DNA of 64,000 bases from Immersiella caudata (taxonomy: Eukaryota; Ascomycota; Sordariomycetes; Sordariales; Lasiosphaeriaceae): positions 5,208,001 through 5,272,000 of the forward strand of contig JAULSU010000002.1 in assembly GCA_030512335.1 (NCBI GenBank). The letters are read 5' to 3'. How positions within the stretch are numbered: position 1 is the first letter of the stretch; each line of letters starts with the position of its first letter. A program made the position numbers and the translations under genes. The notes under the pieces are model-generated. The model made no database searches, had not been told where the DNA came from, and saw nothing but the letters and a program-made list of their open reading frames with translations. This document shows positions 22,603-33,658 of this stretch, piece after piece.

Positions 22603-23948
22603 ATGTCTGCACCAACGTCAAGCACTCCGTTGTTGCAGTCCAACACTCTCCCGCTCCACTCGGGATCTGGAGAACAAGATCACGTACGCTCGTCCCAATT
22701 GACTGCCCGCTGGCGACCGTGACCCTCGCTGACAGTTAGGAAGCCGATCTTTCTCAGAGTCTGCCATTCGCCATGGCCCTTCATCAGCCAGAGCTCCTTG
22801 GTCTACGTCCGTGCCGGTATTGTCGCCTACCTTTCGGCTCTCGCTGTGATGCTTCTGCATTATAAGAACAAGTTTGAGATCCATGTCCTCGACGACGAAG
22901 ACGAAGAGGGAGAATGGAACCCCTGGCAGGTTCTCTTCCAGTTCTCGACCTTTGCCTTCGTCCTTTTGTGGCTCTACCATGTCATCGCATTTGTAAGTGT
23001 CGCCGGATGAGAGCCCTTGGCGATACATCCCGGTTGGTTGACTGATGTCTCGCAGTCTTGGAGCTTCACCCATTTGTACTACCCCGACTGCGACGAGAGC
23101 GACGACCGCTGGGAGTCCAAGGTTCTGCAGAAGATGTCCCCACCGAAGCAGACTCCCAACTCGCGCAAGCGATTTTACTTCAGCCTGTTCTACAGTGTCG
23201 TCCATGTGGTTGCACTCATGAATGCAACCATTTACTGGACAGTTCTGGTTCCTCAGGGCCATGGTCACTTCCCCAAGGGTGATGGGGAAGAGGAGCTCCG
23301 TGCTTCTGATGGTGAGATTCTATCGCTTCTAGTGGCTGGCTTGGAGTCATACTGATGGAGAGGGTAGCTGAGGAGTTCTTTGGAAATGGTTGGTTCCAGC
23401 CATTCTGCCTCATCAACCTATGGGGCGTCACGGCTCTCCTTGCGCTCATTGAGATTCTTGTCTTGAACAGCATCAAGCGCCAGGTTGTGAGTTTCCCCGT
23501 CTGAAGCAGAAGACCCTCAGGGTTCTGACTCTATCTAGCCCGTCCCAAGCCACGTCTTCTCCATCATCTTCGTGCTCTCGTGCTACCTTGGCTGGGCGTC
23601 TTTTGGTCACACTCTCACTGGGGAGTACCCCTTCTTCTGGATGGACCGGGAGGCGATGGGTTACACCGAGATTGTCGCCGCGTACTCCGCCGGGTTTGTG
23701 GGCATGGGCCCGACGTGTGAGTAACCGATATCTTCCACCTGTGACGCACTGAAAGACTAACCATGAGGCGCCCAATAGTCTTCACGCTCACGTACGGACT
23801 CATCGGCATGCGCGAGAGCGTCACAAAGAAGGAAGAGCCAGCTCAACCCCAGCGATTCAACCCGGCTCAGTTCGCTCAGGATGTCGTCGGTCAGGTTGCC
23901 CAAAATGTGCGCGAGGGATTCCAGCGCACCGCTGAACAGCAGCGCTAA
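22603..23948 (+). CDS. Conserved multi-pass membrane protein, about six helices, unknown role
   Basis: Exons 2-6 are clear: 22740-22992, 23056-23311, 23368-23486, 23539-23716 and 23779-23948; each join restores a hydrophobic frame. Exon 1 starts at ATG 22603 (MSAPTSSTPLLQ) but its end is uncertain: the good donor GTACGC at 22684 leaves the wrong phase for KPIFLRVCHSPWPF in exon 2, while a weak GTCCCA donor at 22692 gives the right phase and 354 residues. Membrane segments include GIVAYLSALAVMLLHYK, LFQFSTFAFVLLWLYHVIAF, FYSVVHVVALMNATIYWTV, INLWGVTALLALIEILVL, FSIIFVLSCYLGWASFG and a last segment around FFTLTYGLIGM. The C-terminus is Gln-rich. Family not recognised. Confidence 0.75.
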
Positions 23949-25581
23949 ACAAGGTACGCAAGTGTCCTACCAAGTTGGGAGTGCACATTCTGACAACCAG
24001 ATCCTAGCAATGTAGTACCCAGGTTGAGCGTGGATCTGGGGCAAAACGTCAGCTGATGACGCTCCCGTGGTTGCCCAGCAGTGCACGGTTCCCACTTTCG
24101 ACTCACCGGGTGTTGTGATCCGGGCCTCACAATACGGAGACATTGTGAGGATGTCCAGGAAGACTCACAGGCATCATACTTTACCGACTGGTGTCTTCGC
24201 TTAAGGGGAAACCCATCATCATTTTGTATTTTTCCGGTCGCGAAGAATAGGGGTAAACAACCTGTATAACCTACCTAGAGAGACTAGACCAGGCGAGGCC
24301 CATTGAATGGAATCACTCCTTTCTCGCTGCTACTGCTTCTCTGATGAGTTGCTCGGGAAGAATGGCGAGGTTCACGGTCATTCACGCGGCGTGCAGAAAG
24401 TACCTTGGCTGATACGGTATCGCTGCGGGGAGCCAAGCTCTCCAAGGTCTTTTGGTGTGCATCGAGTGCGCTGCAGTGGGGTCAACGATGGATGTATCTT
24501 GTTGCCGTTGCCCCACACACACCCCCAAGGCACATCTTCAGATTGGGGCTCAGCTCCTGGATATCTTCCATTTTGAAGTTCTACAAACACCCCACCATGA
24601 TGTGCGACTGCCCTCTCCTAGGCGTCCATATACCTAATATGAGACGCCTCAGCTTCGCATTTGCCCAGTCGGGGTCTTGTGACAGAGTATTGACAGATTT
24701 TGATCCTGTCATTCCCAAATGAACGCACAGCGTTGGAGCCCAGGGAACCATGATCTCGGATGAGGTGCCGTTCCAATTGTGCTTCGCCAAGTCTACGCTA
24801 CGTTTCTCCTCTCCTCACACATGATGTAGCGATGTTGCGCAGCTCTCATCGTCGGCCTTGCTTTCGCTCCCAGTCTCTAGCATTTGGGTTATTGGTGAGG
24901 CTCTAGGTGTCAGAAAGTTGCAAGAGGTGTTTGGGGGGAATTCGGCGACTGGTGGCGGCGGGATGAGTCGCTGGCCCGATAATAAATAAACATTGGCCCC
25001 CAATCCCTGAATACATATTTCGGCCCTCCAACCGCCGCATTCGGTCTCGAGGCGGAGAATTGTTCTATGCAGCCTCCTGGATCGCTTCCAATTCTGCCAC
25101 CACCTTCCTTATCTCGAGGCCGTAATAACATGAGGAAAGAGAAGCGAGATACCGGGTAGAGTCGGCGCAGCCGGAACCCGTCGGAGAGGGTCCGGGCAGG
25201 GAAGGCTGTGGCAATGGGAAGTCTTGTTGCAGAAAAGCTTTCAACGGAACGGATTTTGACAGGGGACCTAAAAGTCTTGTATTTGAGCGCAGTGGGTTCG
25301 GAGGCTGTGCCTGACTCGCCCCAAAACGGCTTGGGAGTGTCAAGCAGCGTAACAGCAGGGAAGAAGGGCAGAATTGGTGCAGAGGGTATCCATTTTGCTG
25401 GGACGGATGAAGAACGGATTAATCTTAAGAGTCGATTGAACGGCAGCAAGGGAAGGGGGCGAGAGAGGTATAAACACCAGTTGGTCTGTCGTCGTTTTGG
25501 AGGGGAAGTTCTCCTGTGTATCATTCAGCCTCCCGCCTCGCTTCTCTCGACCCTGTCCCTTAGAAAAAGCACTCCTTCAGA
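23949..25581. other. Intergenic, 1.6 kb
   Basis: No gene seen. The right end carries a TATA-like box at 25469 and a CT-rich leader for the next gene. Confidence 0.5.
25469..25475 (+). promoter_or_regulatory. TATA-like box of the acetate-transporter-family gene
   Basis: TATAAAC, 107 bases before ATG 25582, followed by a CT-rich leader. Confidence 0.4.
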
Positions 25582-26434
25582 ATGTCTTACGATTCGGATT
25601 ACGATACTCTGAAGCTGGCGCAGGCCATCGTTCGCGCCCAGGGGGTGGCGAAGGCTGCCAAGAAGAGCTGGGAAACCCGGGGCCATTGTATGTAGTTCAA
25701 CGGCTTTATCGGGCGTGTTGGTAGTGTTTAAGCTAACGAAAGCGCGATGACAGTGCCTTGACAGGGCTGGTTATGACCCTTACGCCGCTCTCGTGCCAGC
25801 TGATGGGTTGGAGAGGCGCTGACCAGAACGGATTTGCGAATAACGGCGCGCACTGGTTCTGCGGTGGGCTCTTGCTCTTCGTCGGTGGGTTATTGGAGTT
25901 CTTCCTTGGGCATACGTTTGCCTTTGTCGTCTACGCTACTTATGGTGAGCACGACGTCCAAGCTCTTACCTAGGAGCTCTATTGCTGACGATGTTTTTTC
26001 TAGGTGGTTTCTTCCTCGCGCTGGGCGCGACACTCACTCCTGGCTTCAACGCCTTAGCGCCATATATGACTGGCTTATCCGCAGTCCTTAACGCTACCTT
26101 CTACAACTCGTTCGTCTTCTTCATCTGTTCGCTGCGCACCAACATCTGCCTCGTCCTGCTGTTCCTCGCATACACCCTCGCTTTTCCGCTTCTCGCGGCC
26201 GCCGAGTGGACCCACGCCGACGGTAACTTGGAGCTCGCGAACAGGCTGATGGTCAGCGGTGGCGCGCCGTGCTTTGTGGTGAGCATGTGCAGCTGGTGGG
26301 CTATGATTGGGGGGTTGCTGGAGGCTGTTCACTTCCCCTTCTCCTTGCCCATACGTGATCTCAGCCGGATTGTACCCTGGGCAGGGGCGAGCGACATGTA
26401 TGATGTGGAGGCTGGGCCGGGGAAGATGGAGTAG
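25582..26434 (+). pseudogene. GPR1/FUN34/SatP-family acetate transporter gene with apparent frameshift
   Basis: Exons 25582-25687, 25754-25944 and 26004-26434. Donors GTATGT and GTGAGC, a GCTAACG branch and TAG/CAG acceptors are good. Exons 2-3 encode family hallmarks: ALTGLVMTLTPLSCQLMGW, GGLLEFFLGHTFAFVVY, CSLRTN and FPFSLPIRDLS. The family motif GNPGP is at the end of exon 1, but in a different frame (codons from multiples of 3) from the ATG frame that reads MSYDSDYDTLKLAQAIV. One missing base near 25671 would explain this. TM4 also looks shortened: FYNSF runs directly into VFFICSLRTN. Family members carry acetate, succinate or ammonium-linked signals across the plasma membrane. Either the gene is broken or the assembly has an error. 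Confidence 0.65.
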
Positions 26435-28069
26435 GGAGTAGTGGGTTGGTAATGGATGTGTATTAATATTGTGTAGACATAAACTTGGACTGCGTATAGA
26501 AGCTGGCTTCTCTGATAGGCGTAGCGATAATTTTGATACCTTTCTTCTTTGCGAATCTGCAGTGTTGGGAAAACATCGCGACATGGTGCTTCAAGAGTGT
26601 TGCAGACGGCATGGTGGGTTGTTTCGGCCTCGCGATGTGGAGAAGTGGGAGATCCAACTAAGATTCAAGTCATACGCCTCAATGCCAATGGTATGGCGGG
26701 CTTTGGGGCGCAAATCTGCGGGAGTCATCGCCTTTGACTCTTCGATGATGCGCTCCAGTAAATTTTTGTGGTTAGTGGTTACGACCTCCGTTTGGGGGCG
26801 TCTGAAAAGCTGAGGTATCGATAAGACTTGGCGGATGGGTCCCCACCACGGGGCATCGGCATGGAATTCGGATCCCAGATGATGGGACTTCTCGAATCGA
26901 CATTTTAACAACACCCCACTGCCTACTCCTGCCGGGCTTCTCTTGCTCCCTCAGTTCCCCACTGCCGGGGTTCACGGTCCTTCGCCCAATAGTTCACACA
27001 AGTCGGTGAGCAATACGGTGCGCAGCTTCAGGCAGAGATTGGCTGACGAGGCAGCTGATGCAGCAGTCGTCTGCACGAAGAGCTCAACAATCGACCCCCG
27101 CGTTACAACTGGTCGGCCACGGGCGCAAAGTGCAAGAATTACAGCATCTGGAAGCGCTGGCAACGAGGCTGTGCAGCCAGAGAAGCTTTCCATCCCTTAT
27201 CATCAGTGGTCAGCCCGGCAGCTACTCGCCCCGCAGAGGCGAAAAGTTGCGCGAGAGACGCCATTGGAGGGATATCTAGAAACCCCAATTCGTCGGAAGC
27301 CTGGGAGGAAAGCTCGTAGGTCGCGGACAGCCCAGGATCTTCAGGGCGGGCAGCAGCACCAGAGGCTTGCGACGACTCGGAAGACTCGTCTGATGACAGC
27401 TCTCCCGTCCTCACCTCCACCCAACTCAATTCACGCTTGCAAAGTACCTGCGCAGGTTCCCGCTCAATTGCGCGGGATGCCACGCAAGACCCAAAGCGCG
27501 GATAGAGGCGACCATCAGATGGCGAGGCGATTCTGTGACTGGACATCAAGCTGTCCCGCCCTGCCAATGACGTTGAAGCCTTGACAGGCGGTTCTCCAAC
27601 CACCCCTGCTCACCATGCAGCCCCCCAGCCCTGGTTGTTTTGTGTCGATCCCGCGCTGGTTTCCAGGCACCCCCCGGAACACACAACACTCCCCCGCATC
27701 CGATATAAATATATCGTCCACCCCCCCTCCTTTTGAGCCTCTTTCCCTTTTCTCCCCCCCCCCCTACACACAACCAACGGGTCGCAAAGTCACTCGCTGG
27801 AGCTATCCTGAGATCTCCCTTGGAGATAGCCCCGCCCGGACCCTGTCAATCGTTTTTGTGCGTCATTCTTTTTCCCCCGTTTTCTTTCGTCCGCATTCGT
27901 TCATTTCGTCGCTCTCTCGAAAATCGTATGAAAGGTGGCAAATCAGCTAGCTCAGCTCGTTCTGTCTTTCTTTTTGCTGCCTTTCCTGCCATCCCGCGCG
28001 TCTCGAGCCCTATCACGACGACGGCTTCATCCAGCTCCACCGAACGGCGAAAAACCGCAGGCAGCAACC
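26435..28069. other. Intergenic; BTB gene promoter at right
   Basis: Frames at 26943-27584 (plus) and 27139-27603 (minus) overlap each other and show no domain; I take neither as a gene. The segment 27660-27780 has a TATA-like box and C-rich tracts. Confidence 0.5.
27704..27711 (+). promoter_or_regulatory. TATA-like box upstream of the BTB gene
   Basis: TATAAATA followed by CT-rich sequence; 366 bases before ATG 28070, implying a long leader. Confidence 0.4.
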
Positions 28070-29059
28070 ATGTTTAAGCGTTCGTTCCGATCACGCGACG
28101 CCGGCGCCTCCCAGCGGGAGGTTGCCGCGTCAGGGATGGATTCGCAACATCGCGTAGACAAGTCTGCGAGGCTGATGAAGAAGGGATCCACGCGGGATCC
28201 TCAGAAGGTGTCGAAGTTGCAACGGTCGCTCGGCGGCGAGGAGACCTCGCGCATGCCTCCAGGGCAGGCGAGGAACAGTGACAAGTCCCTCGCCCCGTCG
28301 CCCATCGTCACGCTTACGGTGGGCCACGAAGGGCGGCTGTTTGCGGCACACGAGGATGTCCTCTGCCAGGCGCCCTTCTTCGAGAAGGTGCTGCATGGCA
28401 ACTACCTCGATGCGCAGAATAAGCGGATCGCGCTCCCCGACGAGGAGCCGGAAGTTTTCAGCGCTGTTCTCGAGTACCTCTACAAGGGTGACTACTACCC
28501 ACGCTTGCTTCACAACAAGCACCGCAACTCTTGGGAGCTCGAGGACTCTCTTCCCCGTCGGGGCAACCCCCAAACCTCCCCGACGATCTACGACTCACCC
28601 AACATTGGAGGCGGCCGCGCAGGCCAAACGCCCCAGACCCCCTCGGCTGTCGAGGCGACAGTGTACCTCTCGAGCATCGGCCAGCACCTGCTTCGCGACA
28701 CGGTCATCTACTGTGCCGCGGAGCGCTACGGAATGGAGGAGCTCAAGAGGTTGGCGCTGCGGAAGCAAGGGTTGCAGTCCGGCATTGATGTCGGCACGAT
28801 CCTCCGCAGCGCTCAGTACTGCTACGCGCACACTCCCGACTCTGACAGCCGCCTGCGCGCTCATTACCTGGCGCTCATCATCCGGTGTCGCAAGACCTTC
28901 AAGCGGAGCGGCACCATGCAGGCCGAGATGGAAAAGTGCGGCAGCGACGTGTACGGCGATGGAAGTGGAAAGCTGTTCTTCGACCTGTTTGTTGCCATGT
29001 GCAACCACCTCGACGACGTCATCGATGCGAGCAATGCGCGGACACCGAAGACGATCTGA
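28070..29059 (+). CDS. BTB/POZ-domain protein
   Basis: A single exon of 329 residues. The frame is open further upstream (ATG at 27935) but that part is leader-like, while ATG 28070 (ACC ATG TTT) begins MFKRSFRSRDAG with good context. The BTB core lies at about residues 80-150: IVTLTVGHEGRLFAAHEDVL, then FFEKVLHGNYLDAQNKRIAL and VFSAVLEYLYKGDYYP. A Pro/Ser loop interrupts the domain's second half before ERYGMEELKRLALRK and a C-terminal helical segment. Such fungal BTB proteins may be CUL3 adaptors or have other binding roles; no partner domain (kelch, MATH) is present. Function is inferred only at fold level. Confidence 0.88.
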   Translation: MFKRSFRSRDAGASQREVAASGMDSQHRVDKSARLMKKGSTRDPQKVSKLQRSLGGEETSRMPPGQARNSDKSLAPSPIVTLTVGHEGRLFAAHEDVLCQAPFFEKVLHGNYLDAQNKRIALPDEEPEVFSAVLEYLYKGDYYPRLLHNKHRNSWELEDSLPRRGNPQTSPTIYDSPNIGGGRAGQTPQTPSAVEATVYLSSIGQHLLRDTVIYCAAERYGMEELKRLALRKQGLQSGIDVGTILRSAQYCYAHTPDSDSRLRAHYLALIIRCRKTFKRSGTMQAEMEKCGSDVYGDGSGKLFFDLFVAMCNHLDDVIDASNARTPKTI

Positions 29060-31117
29060 AGAGGACAACCCCCTGACTTGATGTGAGGGACGGAATCGGT
29101 GTTGCGTGCGACCCCGGTTTTGGCTCTGCACTGTGTGATAACAGGTTTCTTCTGGCGTTCTAGGCGCGGGCATGGGACTGCGTACAAGCAATGATGTTCT
29201 CGGATTTGGGAATCGTTGGACGGATATCGGGATCTGTGTCTTCTCTGCTCCTTCTCAGGCATCCGGCGTTATTGGGTGGTTTGTCTTTTCTCTCATCCAA
29301 GCTCCCCACTTGCATCAAGATTGGAAACACCATTTGGGGGATCTTCCATTCACATGGAAATCTTCACTTCTTACGAGGTTGGCCGACCACTTTTTGATAC
29401 AAGTTTTCGGGGGGCGAGAGGGGGGTTCATTCGATGCGTCGGGACGTAATGGCTGAGGAGGTTGCAGGAAGATGACTGTGCAGGCCCCGCTCTATCCCCC
29501 TCCGCTCTCCCCTGTCTTTCCATCCTCTGCTGCATTTCTCTGCTCTTGCGATACCTCGGGACGTTGGACTTGATTTCTTGGGAACTGGATCTCGGAAACT
29601 GGCGTTTTTTGTTTGATGGGTTTGTTTGGGGACTCTTCTGAAAGGCATCAGATTGATTTGGCGACTCTCTTTATCGCTGGTCGAGGTTGATCGCTGGAAG
29701 CAAGCACACAAGCACGCGCAGAAAACACACAAAAAGAACTCCAGGCGAAGGGGACAAGGTTTTTTGTTTTGGACATCAGGGAAGGATTACGGCAGCTTCT
29801 CACTACTACTCCATCGCTGTCCAGGCCTAGTTGAAGATCGACGACAGCAGACAAGAAAAAAAAACACGTCGTTTTTCGGGCCGTACTTTCTGGACTATCC
29901 ATCTTCCACACCCAAAACCGAAGCGAACGTGTGTCCTTTTGTTTTATCTATTGCTTTTTTCCTGTTTTGACTTTCCCTTTGCTCCTCCTCAGCTGGACAA
30001 GTCTGCGGGATATGGGCACTGGGAGCCAGGGGCGATGGCACATCTCAGCTTTTTTCTTCTTCTCGTTTTCCCTTCCAGGAGTTCGGAAAGACAGCACGCA
30101 CACACAATTGGAAGAAAGGGGCTTGGCTTGGATTTGCGGATAATCGCCACAGCAACAACAAACTGAACCAGACTGGAAAAGACTCCTCTCTTTGGATCCC
30201 TGATGGAGATTCACAACCCTTTCCTTTGTCGACGAGCGGGGACACACGGGTGGATGATCGATTCGGCTTTCTTATTTTGGGTGGGCAAAAGACACGGCCT
30301 TGCTGATTTGGTGCTTGCTTCTTGCGCAGAAGCCGGCAGTCAAACACACTCACACGCTCATTTTTCTTGCGTTGTGTTTGTTTTGTGATGACTGATGATG
30401 ATTGATGACATACCTCTTTTTCTTCGTTCTTGATGAGGGGGGGAAAAGAGACAATACCAAAGTATACATACCATTCAACCCTGGAGAGAGGAGGCAATCG
30501 TGGACTTCTGACTTAGTTGGGGGTTTTGCGGTTCTGCTGATTCCTTTCCAGGCGGCGATTTGCGCCCGCTTGAGGGGCTAGGTAATGGGAGAGTCGGCCA
30601 CCTCACTTGCTTTGTCCCTCATGATGATATGTGATTTACGTGATTTGTGTGGGTATGTTCTTGGGTCAAATTACTATGCGGAGCTGCCCAGTCTCGTTCG
30701 TACAAATTTGGTATGTCTCTTGCGATTTGGACGCAGCCGGAGCTTTTTCGAGCTCCAGGATACGTTCAGCATCGCGACCTCGCTTTTCTCAGCGAATTCT
30801 GCTCTGCTCTATGACGGCGAGGTGCCTCCTACTTCCTCTCGCGGCCTGTCTATACCCTCCTGTGGCACAGCGAGGAGCACGAGGGCATGTAGTGATTGAT
30901 CACTACGCCGTCTCGGCATCTCTCTCCGCCCTCTGATGCGTCCATGGGCCTTAATCTCGGGCCATCTCGACGCAATCTCTGCGCGGCAGGCGCGTGTGTC
31001 GAACGAGTGTGGTGCAGCTTCCTTCCTCGTTAGAGGTTCGGAATATGCCGTCTGCCCCGGCGGCCGATGTGGGGTTTGTTCTTCGCAACGATATCGTAGA
31101 CCTGACTGAGGCTGCTT
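29060..31117. other. Convergent intergenic region, 2 kb
   Basis: T/G-rich on the plus strand between about 29560 and 30480, with several short homopolymer runs. No gene recognised; it may include long 3' UTRs. Confidence 0.5.
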
Positions 31118-31750
31118 CTACCTCTGCGGCGAGGCCGGGAGTTTCTGGTTCAACAACGGGTGTGTCGTCGCAGCATCGGTATCAGACGCCGGATGCCTCT
31201 CCAGCGACGACTCCCGCATCACCTCAGCCTCATACGCCTTCCAGTCACCCTTGAGAGGCCGCGGCTCGTTGTCCTCCTCCTCACCCGGAACCTCTGCAGC
31301 CTCGGGAATCGTAGGCGTCTGATTCTGGTTGCTGATTTGGCTGACCCTTCGAGACGACGGCGCACTGTCGGCTTGGGAACCATCCCACGATCGGCTGGCG
31401 AGGGACTTGCGGATCATGATGATGCGCTGCTTTTCCTCCTCCTCGAGCTTCTCCGCCTGGCTCATCTTTCGCCGCTTGTCGAACTCTGGCCGAGAGAGGT
31501 AGGGCTCCTGGGCGCGGGCCTTGCCGTATTCGCGGCGGCGGTTGAAGACGACGAAGCCCCATATTGTGAGGGCGGTGACGATGAGGACGCCCACGACGAT
31601 GACGGGTACTGCCCATGGTCGGTCACTGGTGATGCCTGCTGAGGATTCGGCGGTGATGCCGCCGTCCAAAGGCGTGGCTGTGGATGCGGATGCGGTGACG
31701 TCGTCTTCTCGGGGCTTCAGGGACCCTGGTAGCTGTTGGAACGGTGCCAT
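31118..31750 (-). CDS. Single-pass membrane protein, unknown function
   Basis: A single exon of 210 residues. No signal peptide: the protein opens MAPFQQLPGSLKPREDD, Ser/Thr-rich for about 45 residues, then has one membrane segment, VPVIVVGVLIVTALTIWGFVV, followed by basic NRRREYGKAR (positive-inside rule places the C-terminus in the cytosol). A charged helix KRRKMSQAEKLEEEEKQR and an acidic, Pro-rich tail follow. The layout is that of a type III or signal-anchor protein. No known domain. Codon use matches the neighbours. Confidence 0.75.
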   Translation of the reverse strand: MAPFQQLPGSLKPREDDVTASASTATPLDGGITAESSAGITSDRPWAVPVIVVGVLIVTALTIWGFVVFNRRREYGKARAQEPYLSRPEFDKRRKMSQAEKLEEEEKQRIIMIRKSLASRSWDGSQADSAPSSRRVSQISNQNQTPTIPEAAEVPGEEEDNEPRPLKGDWKAYEAEVMRESSLERHPASDTDAATTHPLLNQKLPASPQR

Positions 31751-33658
31751 GGTGATGACTGCCTCGGGGTTTGACCGAGAGGTGCAGAGATGGATGCAGG
31801 CGTTGACAACTCACTCGACAGCCAACGAGATGGTTATGAGGATTACAATCTGGAACATGCAGTGACGAGAAAAGCAGAACCCGCTGTCCGGAGGCATTGT
31901 GGGGGACCGGCTCCGGTCATATATCCGAATCCTTCTCGCTCACTCGCTCTCCCATTGCCTGCCCGACCTCTCGACATTTGCCATAAGGCGCACGGCAGCA
32001 CCCATTTTGGGTGGTGTGTGCCTGGGCCTGATAGGGTCTGTGGCGCACCCGGCTGGCCAACCATGCACCCCCAACAACGGTAGGGGCGTGCTAAAAATGG
32101 CCGAACTTGCTCCAGCAACGCCCATGCCCGTTGGGCAAAATATCCGGGTTACACCAGCAGGCGAAACGCAAACTTCCCGCCATTTCACGGCGCATTCACA
32201 TAATCCAATTCACGGCCACGATAACCCGGCCAGGTAGCAGCGTGCGCACTGCCGAGCAGCTCGTCGCAGGTTGATGATTACGATGGAGGAGGAGGACTCC
32301 TCGCCCCCAAGCGGACCCCGGCCTCTACGGATAGCAGCGGTGGTGAGCAGAGGTAACGCCCGCCCGCGGGGCGCAGTAAGCTCAGCGCGGTTCCTTCCCA
32401 TTTCTGCACTAACAAAATGTCCACCAAACAATGCGGCGTCGATCCCACAGAATGGAACGAAGCGACGGGAGGAAGACGGCAAAATGGACGGCATATTACC
32501 CTTTGCTGTGGCACCGCAAGGCGGACAGCTTTGCATTGTTTCGAGCAGGCTTATTTTGCCCGGCTCGGGGTTTGTTCGACGGGAGATGTCAATATGCGGC
32601 GCGGCGGAGCTATCGCTGCAACGGCAGCAGCCTGCTTGGACGCTCGAGACGAGACGACAAGACAGGGCGCAATTGAAGGGCCGACGTCGATCGAACTTCA
32701 CCGCCCACCGCATTGATTGAGATGTGGCTCCTTCACCGAGCTGAGCACTGGGGACAATGCCCTTGACCGTCATCTGCTATCGGACCTCTGGTCTTGGTGA
32801 ACGGGCGGTGGTGGGGCTCCGGTACGATGGAGCTCTGCTGGGCGCCTGATTGGATCGACGTTTACCATGCCGACACATTCACCCTCTAACTCGACACCAA
32901 AGATCTCAACGACCATGAGACTGTTGAACCTCGAGTCTCCTCATTCCAAGATGTCTTAACACAAAATCCTGGATTATTCGTCGGCTAACTTAGGGTATCG
33001 ATCATGGTCTCAATAGCAGCCTGATAGCTCGCAGGCTCGTGTCCCGAACTGGATGGTGTAGCTGATCATCTTGGCGACGGGACTGCGCCTCTCAACCACA
33101 CATGGACCACCCATCAGCAACACGCATGCGGTTGGCCAACACATGCTGCACGACCCCGATTCTGTGGCTTTTCCACGCTGATTGGGGATGCAAGACGGCG
33201 AATCTGGAGTTCACCCTCGGACTTGAAGAGCTTCTCTATTCCCTCCTCCGGAATAGCTGAGATGCAACTGGGATGTCGTTGCGAGTGGGGTTTCCACTGC
33301 TCGGTTCGCGATCCTGACGAACACACCAACTTCTGAGAGGATTCGAGCTAGGGATGCATCTTTTCCTCCCGGAAAAATCCACCGATTTTGCGGTTGCGGC
33401 ACGTCGTACGTAGTGCGGCTGATGAGGCAAGTGAGGTGTGATCCAGCGCTTGTCTCGTGCTCCCGCTCCCGTCGTCGTGCTCAACTGTGGCTTCGCGAGC
33501 AGTTTGGCATGACGCGATGCTACGCTGCACTTGGTATCTGGTCGCCTGCCGGAAGTGTTGTTATTCCTGGAGCGATATCCACTGTCACTCCAGGCAAGCA
33601 AGACAGTGTTGACCAAAGATTGTAAGTCCCTAAGTACTGCCCATTATATTGATTTGTA
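31751..33658. other. Intergenic, 1.9 kb
   Basis: Overlapping frames on both strands at 32210-32773 show no domain or coding bias. Nothing else seen. Confidence 0.5.

Noticed and set aside
26943..27584. Plus-strand frame of 213 codons
   Set aside because: Unremarkable Arg/Pro/Ser composition, overlaps an equally open minus frame, no recognisable feature.
32210..32773. Overlapping frames on both strands
   Set aside because: No domain, no coding bias, both open by chance in GC-rich sequence.
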